Source: Gnetum montanum
Taxonomy: Eukaryota > Streptophyta > Gnetopsida > Gnetales > Gnetaceae
Assembly (NCBI GenBank): GCA_015680685.1
Contig: MNCI01010030.1
Span: 31,407 to 95,406 of the forward strand
Direction of reading: 5' to 3'
Length of the DNA stretch: 64,000 bases
The position numbers and the translations under genes are program-made. Positions 21,757 to 33,642 of the stretch are shown piece after piece. Position 1 is the stretch's first letter, and the number at the start of each line of letters is the position of its first letter. The notes below the pieces were generated by a model that was not told the DNA's origin, made no database searches, and worked only from the letters and a program-made list of their open reading frames with translations.

Positions 21757-22870
21757 AATTGGGGCCCAACAGCTAAGCAACCCAAAGCCCCAACTGACAA
21801 AGCTGCCAACTTTGGTGCTAACTCAGATACATTGGCAAGGGCCACCCCAAAGCCAAACTTTCAGTGCAAGGACCACTATAAATATATACCATTCTCGATT
21901 CAACACTCTCAACTATTGGAGAAACTCCTCAAAGCTAGGCAAATCCAACACAAACACTTGTCGGAGATTACCTGCCAAAACATGATAGGTACTGCAAGTT
22001 ACTAAGGAACCCCACCTTAGTAGTACCAAGTGAGCCCTCGGTCCCACAAAATTTTAAACTGGACCAATACTGCCATTACCATCAAATGGCTAGTCACAGT
22101 ACAAACAACTATCATGCTTTCCAAGATGACCTACAAAGAATGATAGAACAAGGCCAACTAGTGATTGACACGGCAAGTCAGTCCAACACAGAAGATGACT
22201 CCTATGTCATAAACTCAATTAGCATAGGTAGCAAGCTCAAACCTATGTAACAACCTTTCGTAATTCATGTGCCTCCTAAGAAGGCCAAGGTCCCCTTAGC
22301 CTCCATAAGCAAGAAACATTCCTTTTTTATCAAGGTGCCACCTCATGCACCTACCACACCCTTTGCATCCAGAAAGATGTTAAACTACCAATCATCTGCT
22401 AAGATGTTAAACTTGCATGATGCAGCAGCAGAAACCACTAAACAACCTTTCTTTATCAACGTGCCATAATAAGTTGGCTGTAGAACGACAACTCCTAAGC
22501 CACCCTTTATCATAAGGGTGCCACAATGTGATGATCTATCACTTACCCAAAGCCCAACAGTGGGCAACATCTCAATCCATCCTTCCTCAAGGGTCAACCC
22601 CACTAGCAACCTAGGTAGGCCCACCAAATGGCAATGCAAGAGGCCAAACGAGTACCTCGCAACCCTTATGGCTAAAGAAAAGGCTATAACTAGAAAACAA
22701 CAACTGAAAACTAGGGCCCGTATTGCCAAACAAGCTAAGCAAACCAATCCCAAGTCCCCTTTGTAAGAGATCCATCTCCCAAGCCACATGGAGGAAGTCA
22801 AAGCCAACACAATGGCTAATAGCAAGGACTTTGTAGCTACATTAACCAAAGTAAAAAAATTCTCAAGCAA
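21757..22870 (+). pseudogene. Gag, C-terminal part, copy A
   Basis: This continues the Gag cut at 6499: GPTAKQPKAPTDKAANF, then a shifted frame with LDQYCHYHQMASHSTNNYHA (a decayed knuckle) and DDLQRMIEQGQLVIDT. The linker carries repeated PFVIHVP, SFFIKVP, PFFINVP and PFIIRVP phrases. A lysine/glutamine-rich stretch precedes protease. Several stops are present. Confidence 0.82.
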
Positions 22871-25192
22871 ATGAACACAATGTTCAGCTTGTATGACCTG
22901 GTCACGACTTCATCTCCTCACTACCAAGTACTGGTTGAGAACTTAGCCTCCATTCATGTTACGGAGGATATCCCTATAGATGAGGCATCCATCCGTGTAA
23001 CAATGTTACCCCCTACACCACCAAAATTGGGTTTAGCAACCTTAGCCTTTGCAATGATGCAATCAAAGTTAACCCCACACGAGGGGAGGCCACTACAGCT
23101 CCACTATCCATTAGCATTCGTGTCGAATAGTGCACCATCTGTAGAGTGCACGTAGATGATGGTGTAGTGACAAATGTAGTCCTGCACTCCGTCATCGACA
23201 AGCTAGCCTTGGTTGATGAAATCAGGCCAACCAAAACCACATTTCTAAAGTCCTTCAATGGATTGAAACACTGTGAAAATTTTGGGGCCTCAACGATTTA
23301 GCAAAATCTTGTGACTCAGGTGAAGATTTGTGACAAGATGCAGCTTGGCAAGTTTCCTTTTTAGCTAAGGGTCTACTCTGCCATGATACATAGCACAATG
23401 TAATGAATTCCAAAGGACAAAGAAAGATCAGGGGTGCACAATGGCAAGCTTTCAACTTTGCAAGCTTTCTATGTTATGTTACGAAAATATTAACTTTTGG
23501 CATATTATGCTGCGTTACGTAACATAGCATAACGTCGCGTTACGCAGTGTAATGTCAGAAGGTAGTTCAACACAACAATAGAAATGGCAAGATTCGAGAC
23601 TTCGATGGCCTAGCAAAATCTAAAGGCTTAAGTAATGATCTGGAGCATGCTGCACATTTCAGCAAGTTTTCTTTTTTGGATAAAGGTCTATTAGGCTATA
23701 TTACGTAGTGTAACGTAATAAACCCCAAAAGGGTTGATCAGAAGCAAAGGAAGCATGGTGAAAACACTTCAATGTTTTTCAATTTCACTGTTTTATGCTG
23801 AATTATGCTATGCAATGTAATTTAGTATAACGCAGCGTAATGCAAGCAACGACAGAGCACAATTTAGACATCAGTAGTTCATATGTCACAATATGCTTTC
23901 TAGCGTATTGTAGCGTAATCAAAGAACAGTTTGTTGCCAAGGCTCCTACAAAAGTGATTTACGATACATTACGGTTTAGAGCACAATACAGTATGGCATC
24001 GCAAGCTTTAAAAAGAAGCACACCAAGTCAACGACATCTTGTAGGTTAAGGACACACTTCATCTAAACCGCGTTCTTCTCCTGACCCTAACCTTATAAAT
24101 ATTCTAATTGATAAAGATCAAAGGGTTGGCAAAAATTCTCCTAAGATTGACAAATTTTCTCTGTGAGAGATTTTCTTTCCATTGGAAATTGTTGATAACT
24201 TTTGGTGAAGATTGACAAAGAACAAAAGGAGGATCAGTGATCGTAAGAACATTGGAGGTGATTGGCAAGAATCCTTGATCAGAAATAGCCGATTAATGGA
24301 TATTCTACTTTGGGTCTGACCTCCTTGTACCCAGATTGGCTAGAACAAGGTAGATCGACCTTTTCTTTCTTTGTCTTTAAATAGCTTTCTTATTCTTGGC
24401 ACGTGCTTCACCTAAATCGAAGTCTGCCTGTAATCATTGTATTCAATATATTTTGTTCGTGAGTTGAATCCCAGATCTTGGGATTGCCCATGTTCTAAAT
24501 TTGATCTCTTGTGCCCTATCTATATGAATCTTGCAAATCATTTTAAATCAATTACATTGTTTTCATTTACCTTCTAAGTTAATAATATTATATCTTCTGA
24601 TAAAGAATCATCATTTTGTCATCCAAATATCAAAAAAATTTTACTGATCAAGTAAGTCCCTGTTTGATTAACAAGACCATCCAGGGCACCTCGGATTCAT
24701 TTTTTCTCGAACATGGTCCTCGCACAGATCCGGGGTTAGAACTATGTACACAGAATTTTGTTTGGTATTTCCAGTGACCAATATTTTCTGTCGATACATG
24801 GATCATATGTCACAGTCAAAGGTACAATCAACCTAGCCTTTGTGGTGGGAGAGAAATTCCCCACTAGTGTGGATTTCATGGTCATAGAGCAAATGCCAAG
24901 TTTCAACATGATTTTGGGTAGGCCATGGCTAGCCCAGCTAAGGGCCATCTCCTCTCCTATCGACCAAGAAATCCACCTTCCATATGAATGTAGTCAAATT
25001 ATCATCCATGGTGATAACGCTTCCTCTTCGACTATCCATGACATAGACATGGCAAAAGTCTTGGAAGAAGAGTTTCTTAGTGATACACCTATGGTAACCA
25101 ACACAACACTTAAGGCTAACACACCCGAATGAATGGTTGAAGCCAATAGTCTCCCAGAGGATCTTGAGCCTTGCATGTCCCCTAAAACATAA
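22871..25192 (+). pseudogene. Protease, copy A, split by a solo LTR
   Basis: The first part (22871-23263) has FSLYDLVTTSS and VDDGVVTNVVLHSVIDKLAL, the active-site region, up to FLKSFNG. The second part (24804-25192) resumes with VTVKGTINLAFVVGEKFPTS, FNMILGRPWLAQL and DQEIHLPYECSQIIIHGD and ends in TAA. A 1.5-kb solo LTR sits between, so the enzyme cannot be made in one frame. A TGA also occurs near 25131. RT does not follow. Confidence 0.85.
23264..24798 (+). repeat. Solo LTR inside protease, copy A
   Basis: It starts TGAAACACTGTGAAAATTTT and ends TTTTCTGTCGATACA, with TGGAT on both sides (23259-23263, 24799-24803). The end matches the LTR end at 56620-56636. U3 holds motifs such as GCGTTACGTAACATAGC and GCGTTACGC (23500-23930), with TATAAAT at 24094. 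AAGTCCCTGTTTGAT occurs in U5. No internal region or second LTR is present, so it is a recombined single LTR. Confidence 0.9.
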
Positions 25193-25800
25193 AACTACAA
25201 AAGCACATGGCCTGAAAAGGCCTTAAACTAACTTACGGCCTGGAGCAACCTCAAACTATCATTCACGCATTTCAACTCTATGTACTACCAATGTTGCTTA
25301 ATTTTCTTTTCTTTCTAATCAATTTTTACAGGATCTCGCAGGCACACAACATGACCATGCATGCAACATCACACCTTACACAAGCAAGGTAAGAACCAAG
25401 TCTTGGCATCATGACTTAAAAATGATACCATAGAACAGTCCTGGCATCATGACTTAAAAATAATATCACAGAACAGTGTTGCGGTCATGAAAATAAACCA
25501 ACACCATAGAGCCCTATCTAGTATGACACTAAACTACGACATCTATCTGCCATGACATGAAACTAGCATCTAGAGTCCACCAAGACTATAAAATAGTTTG
25601 CCTCTTTATAGTTTGCTACGACTATAAACTAGCAACGCATCATCTGCTACGATGCTATACTAGCATCGTCCTTTGGTCATGATGTTAAACTAGAACATCA
25701 TAGTCTACTAGGACTATAAACTATCACATCATAGTTTGCCAAGACTTTAAACTGGGTTCACGATCTACCAAGACTTTAAACTAGCATGTTGCTGATCTGA
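25193..25800 (+). repeat. Minisatellite after protease and in the 3' UTR, copy A
   Basis: Units such as GGCCTGAAAAGGCCTTAAACTA (25200-25260) are followed, after about 130 bp of unique text, by GCATCATGACTTAAAAATGATACCA and CTACTAGGACTATAAACTATC units. The first set corresponds to the post-protease array and the second to the 3' UTR array of full elements, so the intervening antisense gene and pol have been deleted. Confidence 0.75.
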
Positions 25801-26561
25801 TTCGAGCACCCACCATTGGTGAAACCCGTGGGAGCACTCACAGCATCATCGCCTCCCATCATTTTGATGATCTTTTGGAGCACTCACTAGTAGTGTAGCT
25901 TTTAGAGGACTCACAACATCATCTCCTTGGCACCTTCACTGGCTTCCTGAGCATTTGCAATCGGTGCAACATTTGACATGTTTGCAGCATCTTTGCATCC
26001 AACACCTGCAACATCTTTACATTTGACATTTACATTTGGCATTTCATTTGTGGCTTTCTTGTATTCTTGGAGTTGTGTTTTCAGGATGACATGCCTAAGA
26101 TGTTCATACATAGATGCACTTCATCATGACAACAAGGTATCACATTCTTCCTAATGCACGTAACTCGGTTAGTCAATCCATTCATAAGTACATTCCCGAC
26201 TCTTGATGCATCCCCTATTTCCCCATCATGTCCCAATTATCCTATTCAATTACACCCTTAGATAGATTCCACTCAGTTCAAAACTCTTGATAAGCATTGG
26301 TAACATAAAACACAATATACAATGCATGATACAAAATGCAAATTCTTGAAAACAAGCACACCACTGAAAGCAAGCTCTTTCAAAAACACCAAAAAAGAAA
26401 GAAAACACAAAAACAAAAAAAAATAATAACAAAAAGGTCAAGGACAAAAATGAATGTAAAATTTTAAACAAGGGTCAGAAATTTGGACTTTTTGGATAAT
26501 TTTGGAGGTGGACGGCTTAGGATGCTTAGACACACTTGACTCCTAGCATTTGAGCACTTCT
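25801..26561 (+). other. 3' untranslated region, copy A
   Basis: No gene is seen. The phrase TTTCAGGATGACATGCCTAAGATG corresponds to the AGGATGACACCC block of the larger elements. An A-rich stretch lies at 26385-26435. Confidence 0.65.
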
Positions 26562-26988
26562 AAAATACATCACATCACCTCGGGGCTTAGTGCTTGACCT
26601 ACCATCCACATGTGCAACTACGCTTTGAACGGTGCACATTCTTATTTAAACAATACAATACAGTTCACTTTGCCAGCCATTACATTCTTTATTCTATTTT
26701 AAAATTTAGTTTAAGCTTTATTTACAATACATTTCTGTATATGCTCTATGCTCTGTTTACATTTTGTGCATCGCCATTTACATTCAGTTACAATAATCCC
26801 AGTACAATCCATAGCTTACGTTTGAGGAAGTCCTTGGTTTATTTGCGTGTAGACCATCCAAGGCACTCTGCCTTCATACCCTTTTCTAGCTTGCCCTCAA
26901 GCGAAGGTAGGGTCAGTTGTGCTTGCCTGACGATCTCTCAGTGTTTGTTTTCCCTTCTAGCCGTACCCTAATGATTTAGGTCAGTATA
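26562..26988 (+). repeat. Short LTR between copies A and B
   Basis: About 430 bp that end AGTATA before a primer site. The left part (CTCGGGGCTTAGTGCTTGACC) resembles the first 50 bases of other LTRs, but the U3 array and TATA region of the copy A LTR are missing. It is probably an internally deleted LTR; the left edge is approximate. Confidence 0.5.
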
Positions 26989-26994
26989 GTAAAT

Positions 26995-27014
26995 TGGTGC
27001 TAGAAGGAGGGCCT
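26995..27014 (+). promoter_or_regulatory. Primer-binding site, copy B
   Basis: TGGTGCTAGAAGGAGGGCC follows the LTR end by six bases, as in copy C at 33408-33427. Confidence 0.65.
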
Positions 27015-27229
27015 GAACTTGTTAAAACTTTGATCATGGTACAAAACTTTTTCATCTTGTCCCTATGAGTCTCCCTGCTACTATTTTCATGCTGAAATTT
27101 TCATGTTGTAGTTGTCATTATGTCTGTGTCACGCTGCACATGTTGTAGGCTAGTCACGTTGCACACCCTGCATACACTCAGGCTAGTAACGTTGCACACG
27201 CTGACATCTTGCTCATGCAGCACATTATA

Positions 27230-29490
27230 ATGGAATCTTCCTAGAACGACCCTACTTGCGTCATCCTCAAATTAGAATAGTACAACTTCATTTCTGTGAA
27301 GATTCAAGCCAAGTTGCCTATCGATCATGTAGAAATAGAAGTAAAACAAAATTATGAACTCATATACAAGGAAGGTCATGACTTCATTCCCTTAACATTT
27401 GACATAATCCCCCTTTCCGAGTCTCATCATCGACTCATATCTCAACTCCTCATGGCAAGGAGTCAAGCTTTATAGTCACCTCTAATAGAGCCTCAGAGTG
27501 AAGGTGAGGAAGATGAATTTGCAGCCTAATCTGAACATGAGGATTTGTACCATACCATCAGTCCCCACACCCATACAAATCCATCATTCCAACCTTTTAT
27601 TTGGATTTCATCAGTCATACCAACTTCCACATCCACCCACTACATACCACAAGTACAAACCTATGGGATACCTCTAACTACTTCAACATAACATGTTCAG
27701 GGTGTTACCTCATAAACTGTGGTTGGGTATTGGGTCTCGCTAGCTGTTCAGCAGGATCAATCAACTTACTAGAGTATACCACACCCTGCAATCCCATCCT
27801 TGAATATTTCTCCATCACCACAACTGGCAATCCAACAATATCCATTGCCACAAAAAATACAACAATCAAATCATTATCAACTGCAATTCACTCAACCAAC
27901 TAGTCTACCTACTGCCCAAGAGTGGGTAGACATGAAGAAAATGATGCAATTGTTGCCTGAAGAGTTACAACACCTTAAAACCAAGAACACTAAGGAAATC
28001 CAGGTGCTAGATTTCTACCAAGATGACCCAATCCACCCTTCAGTTCCACCATTAACCCTGCCAAAGGAAATCTCATTATCTCAACTGATCAAGTACAATA
28101 GAGAGGGAGATATGAACACCCATCTAGTGACCTTTCGACTAGAATGTTTACTACTTCAGGCCTAGCCTCATGCAATTCTATGAGTATTTACTATGTCCTT
28201 AATGGAAAAAGCCTTAGACTGGTATCGTGCCTTACCCTGTAACTCCATATTCTCTCTAGAGGATTTGTTGCATTAGTTTGTCACCCACTTTAAATACAAT
28301 CTAAAGCCTNNNNNNNNNNNNNNNNNNNNNNNNNNNNNNNNNNNNNNNNNNNNNNNNNNNNNNNNNNNNNNNNNNNNNNNNNNNNNNNNNNNNNNNNNNN
28401 NNNNNNNNNNNNNNNNNNNNNNNNNNNNNNNNNNNNNNNNNNNNNNNNNNNNNNNNNNNNNNNNNNNNNNNNNNNNNNNNNNNNNNNNNNNNNNNNNNNN
28501 NNNNNNNNNNNNNNNNNNNNNNNNNNNNNNNNNNNNNNNNNNNNNNNNNNNNNNNNNNNNNNNNNNNNNNNNNNNNNNNNNNNNNNNNNNNNNNNNNNNN
28601 NNNNNNNNNNNNNNNNNNNNNNNNNNNNNNNNNNNNNNNNNNNNNNNNNNNNNNNNNNNNNNNNNNNNNNNNNNNNNNNNNNNNNNNNNNNNNNNNNNNN
28701 NNNNNNNNNNNNNNNNNNNNNNNNNNNNNNNNNNNNNNNNNNNNNNNNNNNNNNNNNNNNNNNNNNNNNNNNNNNNNNNNNNNNNNNNNNNNNNNNNNNN
28801 NNNNNNNNNNNNNNNNNNNNNNNNNNNCAGGATGACCTACAAAGAATGATAGAACAAGGCCAACTAGTGATTGACACGGCAAGTCAGTCCAACACAAAAG
28901 ATGACTCCTATGTCATAAACTCAATTAGCATAGGTAGCAAGCTGAAATTTGTACAACAAAATTTCATAATCCATGTGCCTCTTAACAAGGCAAAGGTCCC
29001 CATAGCCTCCACAAGCAAGAAACCAATCATCCACTAAGACGTTAAACTTACATGATGCAGCAGCAAAAACTGTTAAACAACCTTTCTTCATCAAGGTGCC
29101 ACAATGAGCTGGCCACATAACAACAACTCCTAAGCCACCCTTTGTCATAAGGATGACACAACATGATGATCTATCACTTACCCAATGCCAAATAGTGGGC
29201 AACATCTCAATCCATCCTCCCTTAAGGGTCGACCCCACTAGCAACCTAGGTAGGCCCACCAAATGGCAATGCAAGAGAACAAACAAGTACCTTGCAACCT
29301 TATGGCTAAAGCAAAGGCTATAACTAGCAAAAAAAAACTGAAAACTGGGGCCCCTACCCCCAAACAAGCTAAGCAAACCAAGCCCAAGTTCCCTTAGTAA
29401 GAGATCCATCTCCCAAGCCACATGGAGGAAGTCAAAGCCAACACAATGGCTAACGACAAGGACTTCGTAGCTACATTAACCCAAGTAAAA
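27230..29490 (+). pseudogene. Gag, copy B, interrupted by assembly gap
   Basis: ATG at 27230. The N-terminal block shows the EQYNF glutamine of copy A changed to TAG (27279). The proline/glutamine-rich region and the capsid start (EEWVDMKKMMQ-like at 27920, VLDFYQDDPIHPS, LIKYNREGDMNTHL) are followed by a stop near 28163 and the N run 28310-28827. After the gap, DDLQRMIEQGQLVIDTASQS and the FIIHVP linker continue. It is not translatable as one protein. Confidence 0.8.
28310..28827. other. Assembly gap of 518 N
   Basis: The flanks fall at copy C positions 34722 and 35423, which are 700 bp apart. The missing part is the middle of gag, and the stated gap is therefore about 180 bp too short if the copies are colinear. 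Confidence 0.9.
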
Positions 29491-31824
29491 AAATGCTAAA
29501 GATAGAGAACACAACGTTTAGCTTGTACGACCTAGTCACAACTTCATCTGTTCGCTACCAAGTAGTGGCTAAGATCTTAGCCTCCATTCTTGTTATGGCG
29601 GATATCCCTACAAATGAGACATCCATCCGTGCAATAATGTTACCCCCTACACCACCAGAATTAGGTTCAGCAACCTTAGCCTTTGCAATGATGAAATCAA
29701 AGTCAACCTCACATGAGGGGAGGTCACTACAGCTCCACTATCCATTAGCATTCGTGTCGAGAAGTGCACCATCTGTAGAGTGCACGTAGAAGATGGTGTA
29801 GTGACAAACGTATTTCTGCACTCCGTCATCGACAAGCTAGCCCTGGTTGATGAAATCAGGCTAACCAAAACCACATGTCTAAAGTCCTTCAATGGATTGA
29901 AACACTGTGAAAATTTTGGGGCCTCAACAGTTCAGCAAAATCTCATGACTCTGGTGAATATTTGCAATAAGATGTGGCCCGGCAAGTTCCCTTTTTAGTT
30001 AAGGGTCTACTCTGCCATGATACACAGCACAATGTAATGAATTCCAAAGGACAAAGCAAGATCAAGGGTGGACAATGCAAGCTTTCAACTTTGCAAGCTT
30101 TTTCTGTTATGTTACGAAAATATTAACTTTTGGCATATTACGCTACATTACGCAACATAGCATAACATTGCGTTACGCAGCGTAATGTCAGAAGGCAGTT
30201 CATCGTAGCAACAGCAATGGCAAGATTTGAGACTTCGATGGCCCAGCAAAATCTCAAGGCTTAAGCAATGATCTAGAGCATGCTGCACATTTCAAAAAGT
30301 TTTCTTTTTTGGCTAAAGGTCTATTAGGCTATATTACATAGTGTAACATAATAAACCTTGAAATTGTTGATCAGAAGCAAAGGAAGCATGGTGACAACAC
30401 TTCAATTTTTTGTAGTTTCGCTATTTTACACTGAATTATGCTATGCAGTGTAATTTAGTATAACGTAGCATAATCCAAGCAACGATAGAGCACAATTCAA
30501 ACATTAGCAGTTCATACATCACAATATGCTCTCTAGCGTATTGCAACATAATCAAAGAATAGTTTGTTGCCAAAGCTCCTACAAAAGTGGTTTACGATGC
30601 ATTACACTTCAGAGCGCAATACAGTATGGCATCGCAAGCTTCGAAAACAAGCACACCAAGTCAACGGCATCTTGTAGGTTTAGGACACATGTCATCTAAA
30701 CCACATTCTTCTCCTGACCCTAACCTTATAAATATTCTAGTTGACAAAGATCAAAGGGTTGGAAAAAATTCTCCTAAGATTGAAAAATTTTCTTTGTGAG
30801 AGATTTTCTTTCCATTGGCAATTGTTGTCAACTTTTGGTGAAGATTAACAAAGAACAAAAGAAGGATCAGTGATTGTAAGAACATCAAAGGTGATTGGCA
30901 ATAATCCTTGATTAGAAACAGCTGATTAATGGATATTTTACTTTGGGTCTGACCTCCTTGTAGCCAAATTGGTTAGAAGAAGGTAGATCAAGATTTTCTT
31001 TCTTTGTCTTTAAATAGCTTTCTTATTCTTGGCATGTGCTTCACCTAAATCGAAGTCTGCCTGTAATCATTGTATTTAATATATTTTGTTCATGAGTTGA
31101 ATCCTAGATCCTGGGACTGCTCATGTTCTAAATCCGATCTCTTATGCCCTATCTATATGAATCTTGCAAATATTTTTAAATTGATTACATCATTTTCAAT
31201 TACCTTTGAAGTTAACAATATTATATCTTCTCATAAAGAATCATCATTTTGTCATCCAAATATCACAAAATTTTTACTGATCAAGTAAGTCCCTGTATGA
31301 TTAACAAGACCGTTTAGGACACCTCGAATTTTTTTTCCTCCAGCACGGTCCTCACACAAATCCAAGGTTACAACTCTGTACACAGACTTTTGTTTGGTAT
31401 TTCGAGTGACCAAAATGTTTCATCGTTATGTGGATCACGTGTCAAAGTCAAAGGTACAATCAACCTAGCCTTTGTGGTGGAAGAGAAATTCCCCACTACT
31501 ATGGATTTCATGGTCATAGAGGAGATGCCATGTTTGAACATGATTCTCGGTAGGCCATAGCTAGCCTAGCTTAGGGCCATCTCCTCTCCCATCCACCAAG
31601 AAATCCACCTTCCATATGAATGTGGTCAAATTATCATCCATAGTGATAACGCTTCCTCTTCAACTATCCATGACATAGACATTGCGCAAGTCTTGGAAGA
31701 AGAGTTTCTTAGTGATACACCTACGATAACCAACACAACACTTAAGGCTAACACACCCGAACAAATGGTTGAAGCCAATAGTCTCCTAGAGGATCTTGAG
31801 CCTTGCATGCCCCCTAAAACATAA
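29491..31824 (+). pseudogene. Protease, copy B, split by the same solo LTR
   Basis: Part one has FSLYDLVTTSSVRYQV and VEDGVVTNVFLHSVIDKLAL; part two has VKGTINLAFVVEEKFPTT, LNMILGRP then a TAG, and HQEIHLPYECGQIIIH, ending in TAA at 31822-31824. The aspartate motif reads EDG instead of DDG, a likely inactivating change shared with copy C. Confidence 0.85.
29898..31430 (+). repeat. Solo LTR inside protease, copy B
   Basis: Flanked by TGGAT at 29893-29897 and 31431-31435. The boundaries and content match the copy A insertion, with the 3' end decayed to CATCGTTATG. The shared site shows the insertion preceded duplication of the unit. Confidence 0.9.
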
Positions 31825-33283
31825 AACTACAAAAACACATGGCTTGAAAAGGCCTCAAACTAACTTACGGCCTGGAATGGCCTAAAACTGTCACTTTTCA
31901 CATTGCTTTTCTTTCATTCATGCATTTTAACTCTATGTACAACAAGTGTTGCCTAATTTTCTTTTCCTTCTAATCAATTTTTATAGGATCTCGCAGGCAC
32001 ACAACATGAACATGCATGCAACATCACACCTTACACAAGAAAGGTAAGCACCAAGTCCTGGCATCCTGACTTAAAAATGATACCATAGAACAGTCCTAGC
32101 ATCATGACATAAAATTGATATCACTGAAAATCCTGGGATCATGAAAATAAATCGACACCACAGAGCTCTATCTAGTATGACACTAAACTACGGCATCTGT
32201 CTTCCATGACATGAAACTAGCATCTAGAGTCCACCAAGACTATAAAATAGTGCTCCTCTTTACAGTTCGCTATGACTATAAACTAGCAGCACACCATCTG
32301 CTATGATGCTACACTAGCATCATCCTTGGGTCATGATGTTAAACTAGCACATCATAGTCTACTAGGACTATAAACTATCACATCATAGTTTGCCAAGACT
32401 TTAAACTGGGTTCACAATCTACCAAGACTTTAAACTAGCATGTTGCTAATCTGATTCGAGCACCCACCATTAGTGAAACCCTTGGGAGCACTCACAGCAT
32501 CATCGCCTCCCATCATTTTGATGATCTTTTGGAGCACTCACTGGTAGTGTAGCTTTTAGAGGACTCACAACATCATCTCCTTGGCACCTTCACTGGCTTC
32601 CTAAGCATTTGCAACCGGTGCAACATTTGACATGTTTGCAGCATCTTTGCATCCAACACCTACAACATCTTTACATTTGACATTTACATTTGGCATTTCA
32701 TTTGTGGCTTTCTTGTCTTCTTGGAGTTGTGTTTTCAGGATGACATGCCTAAGATGTTCATACATAGATGCACTTCATCATGAAAACAAGGTATCACATT
32801 CTTCCTAATGCACGTAACTCGGTTAATCAATCCATTCATAAGTACATTCCCAACTCTTGATGCATCCCCTATTTCCCCATCATGTCCCAATTATCCTATT
32901 CAATTACACCCTTAGATAGATTCCACTCAGTTCAAAACTCTTGATAAGCATTGGTAACATGAAACACAATACACAATGCATGATACAAAATGCAAATGCT
33001 GGAAAACAAGCACAGCACTGAAAGCAAGCTCTTTCAAAAACACCAAAAAAGAAAGAAAACACAAAAACAAAAAATAAATAATAACAAAAAGGTCAAGGAC
33101 AAAAATGCATGTAAAATTTTAAACAAGGGTCAGAAATTTGGACTTTTTGGACAATTTTGGAGGTGGACGGCTTAGGATGCTTAGACACACTTGACTCCTA
33201 GCATTTGAGCACTTCTAAAATACATCACATCACCTCGGGGCTTAGTGCTTGACCTACCATCCACACGTGCAACTACGCTTTGA
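31825..33283 (+). other. Minisatellite and 3' UTR, copy B
   Basis: TTAAACTA-type units (31840-31890, 32050-32450) and a non-coding tail up to CTACGCTTTGA at 33283. A single N at 33284 then joins to text that in copy B lies about 250 bp further on, so part of the LTR between B and C is absent from the assembly. Confidence 0.7.
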
Positions 33284-33642
33284 NCTTCATACCCTTTTCT
33301 AGCTTGCCCTAAAGAGAAGGTAGGGTCAGCTGTGCTTGCCTGACGATCTCTCAGTGTTTGTTTTCCCTTCTAGCCGTACACTAATGATTTAGATCAGTAT
33401 AGTAAATTGGTGCTAGAAGGAGGGCCTGAACTTGTTAAAACTTCGATCATGGTACAAAACTTTTTCATCTTGTCTCTATGAGTCTCCCTGCTACTATTTT
33501 CATGCTGAAATTTTCATGTTGTAGTTGTCATGATGTCTGTGTCATGCTGCACATGTTGTAGGCTAGTCACGTTGCACACCCTGCATACACTCAGGCTAGT
33601 AACGTTGCACACACTAACATCTTGCTCATGCAGCACATTATA

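Larger units (their letters stand above)
26562..33283 (+). mobile_element. Gag-protease element, copy B
   Basis: This is the second of three head-to-tail copies. Order: short LTR, primer site (26995), gag, assembly gap, gag end, protease with solo LTR, minisatellite, 3' UTR. There is no RT, RNase H or integrase. It matches copy C nearly base for base (offset 6413 before the gap, 6595 after). Confidence 0.85.

Noticed and set aside
28290-28897. Long minus-strand frames across the gap
   Set aside because: They are open only because the N run is read as X.
28921-29421. 166-residue minus-strand frame opposite gag (also 22385-22870 and 35783-36016)
   Set aside because: It is a shadow of the Gag linker in reverse; stops in the true frame and the repeated PFVIRVP coding sequence explain its openness. 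No splice or start context.
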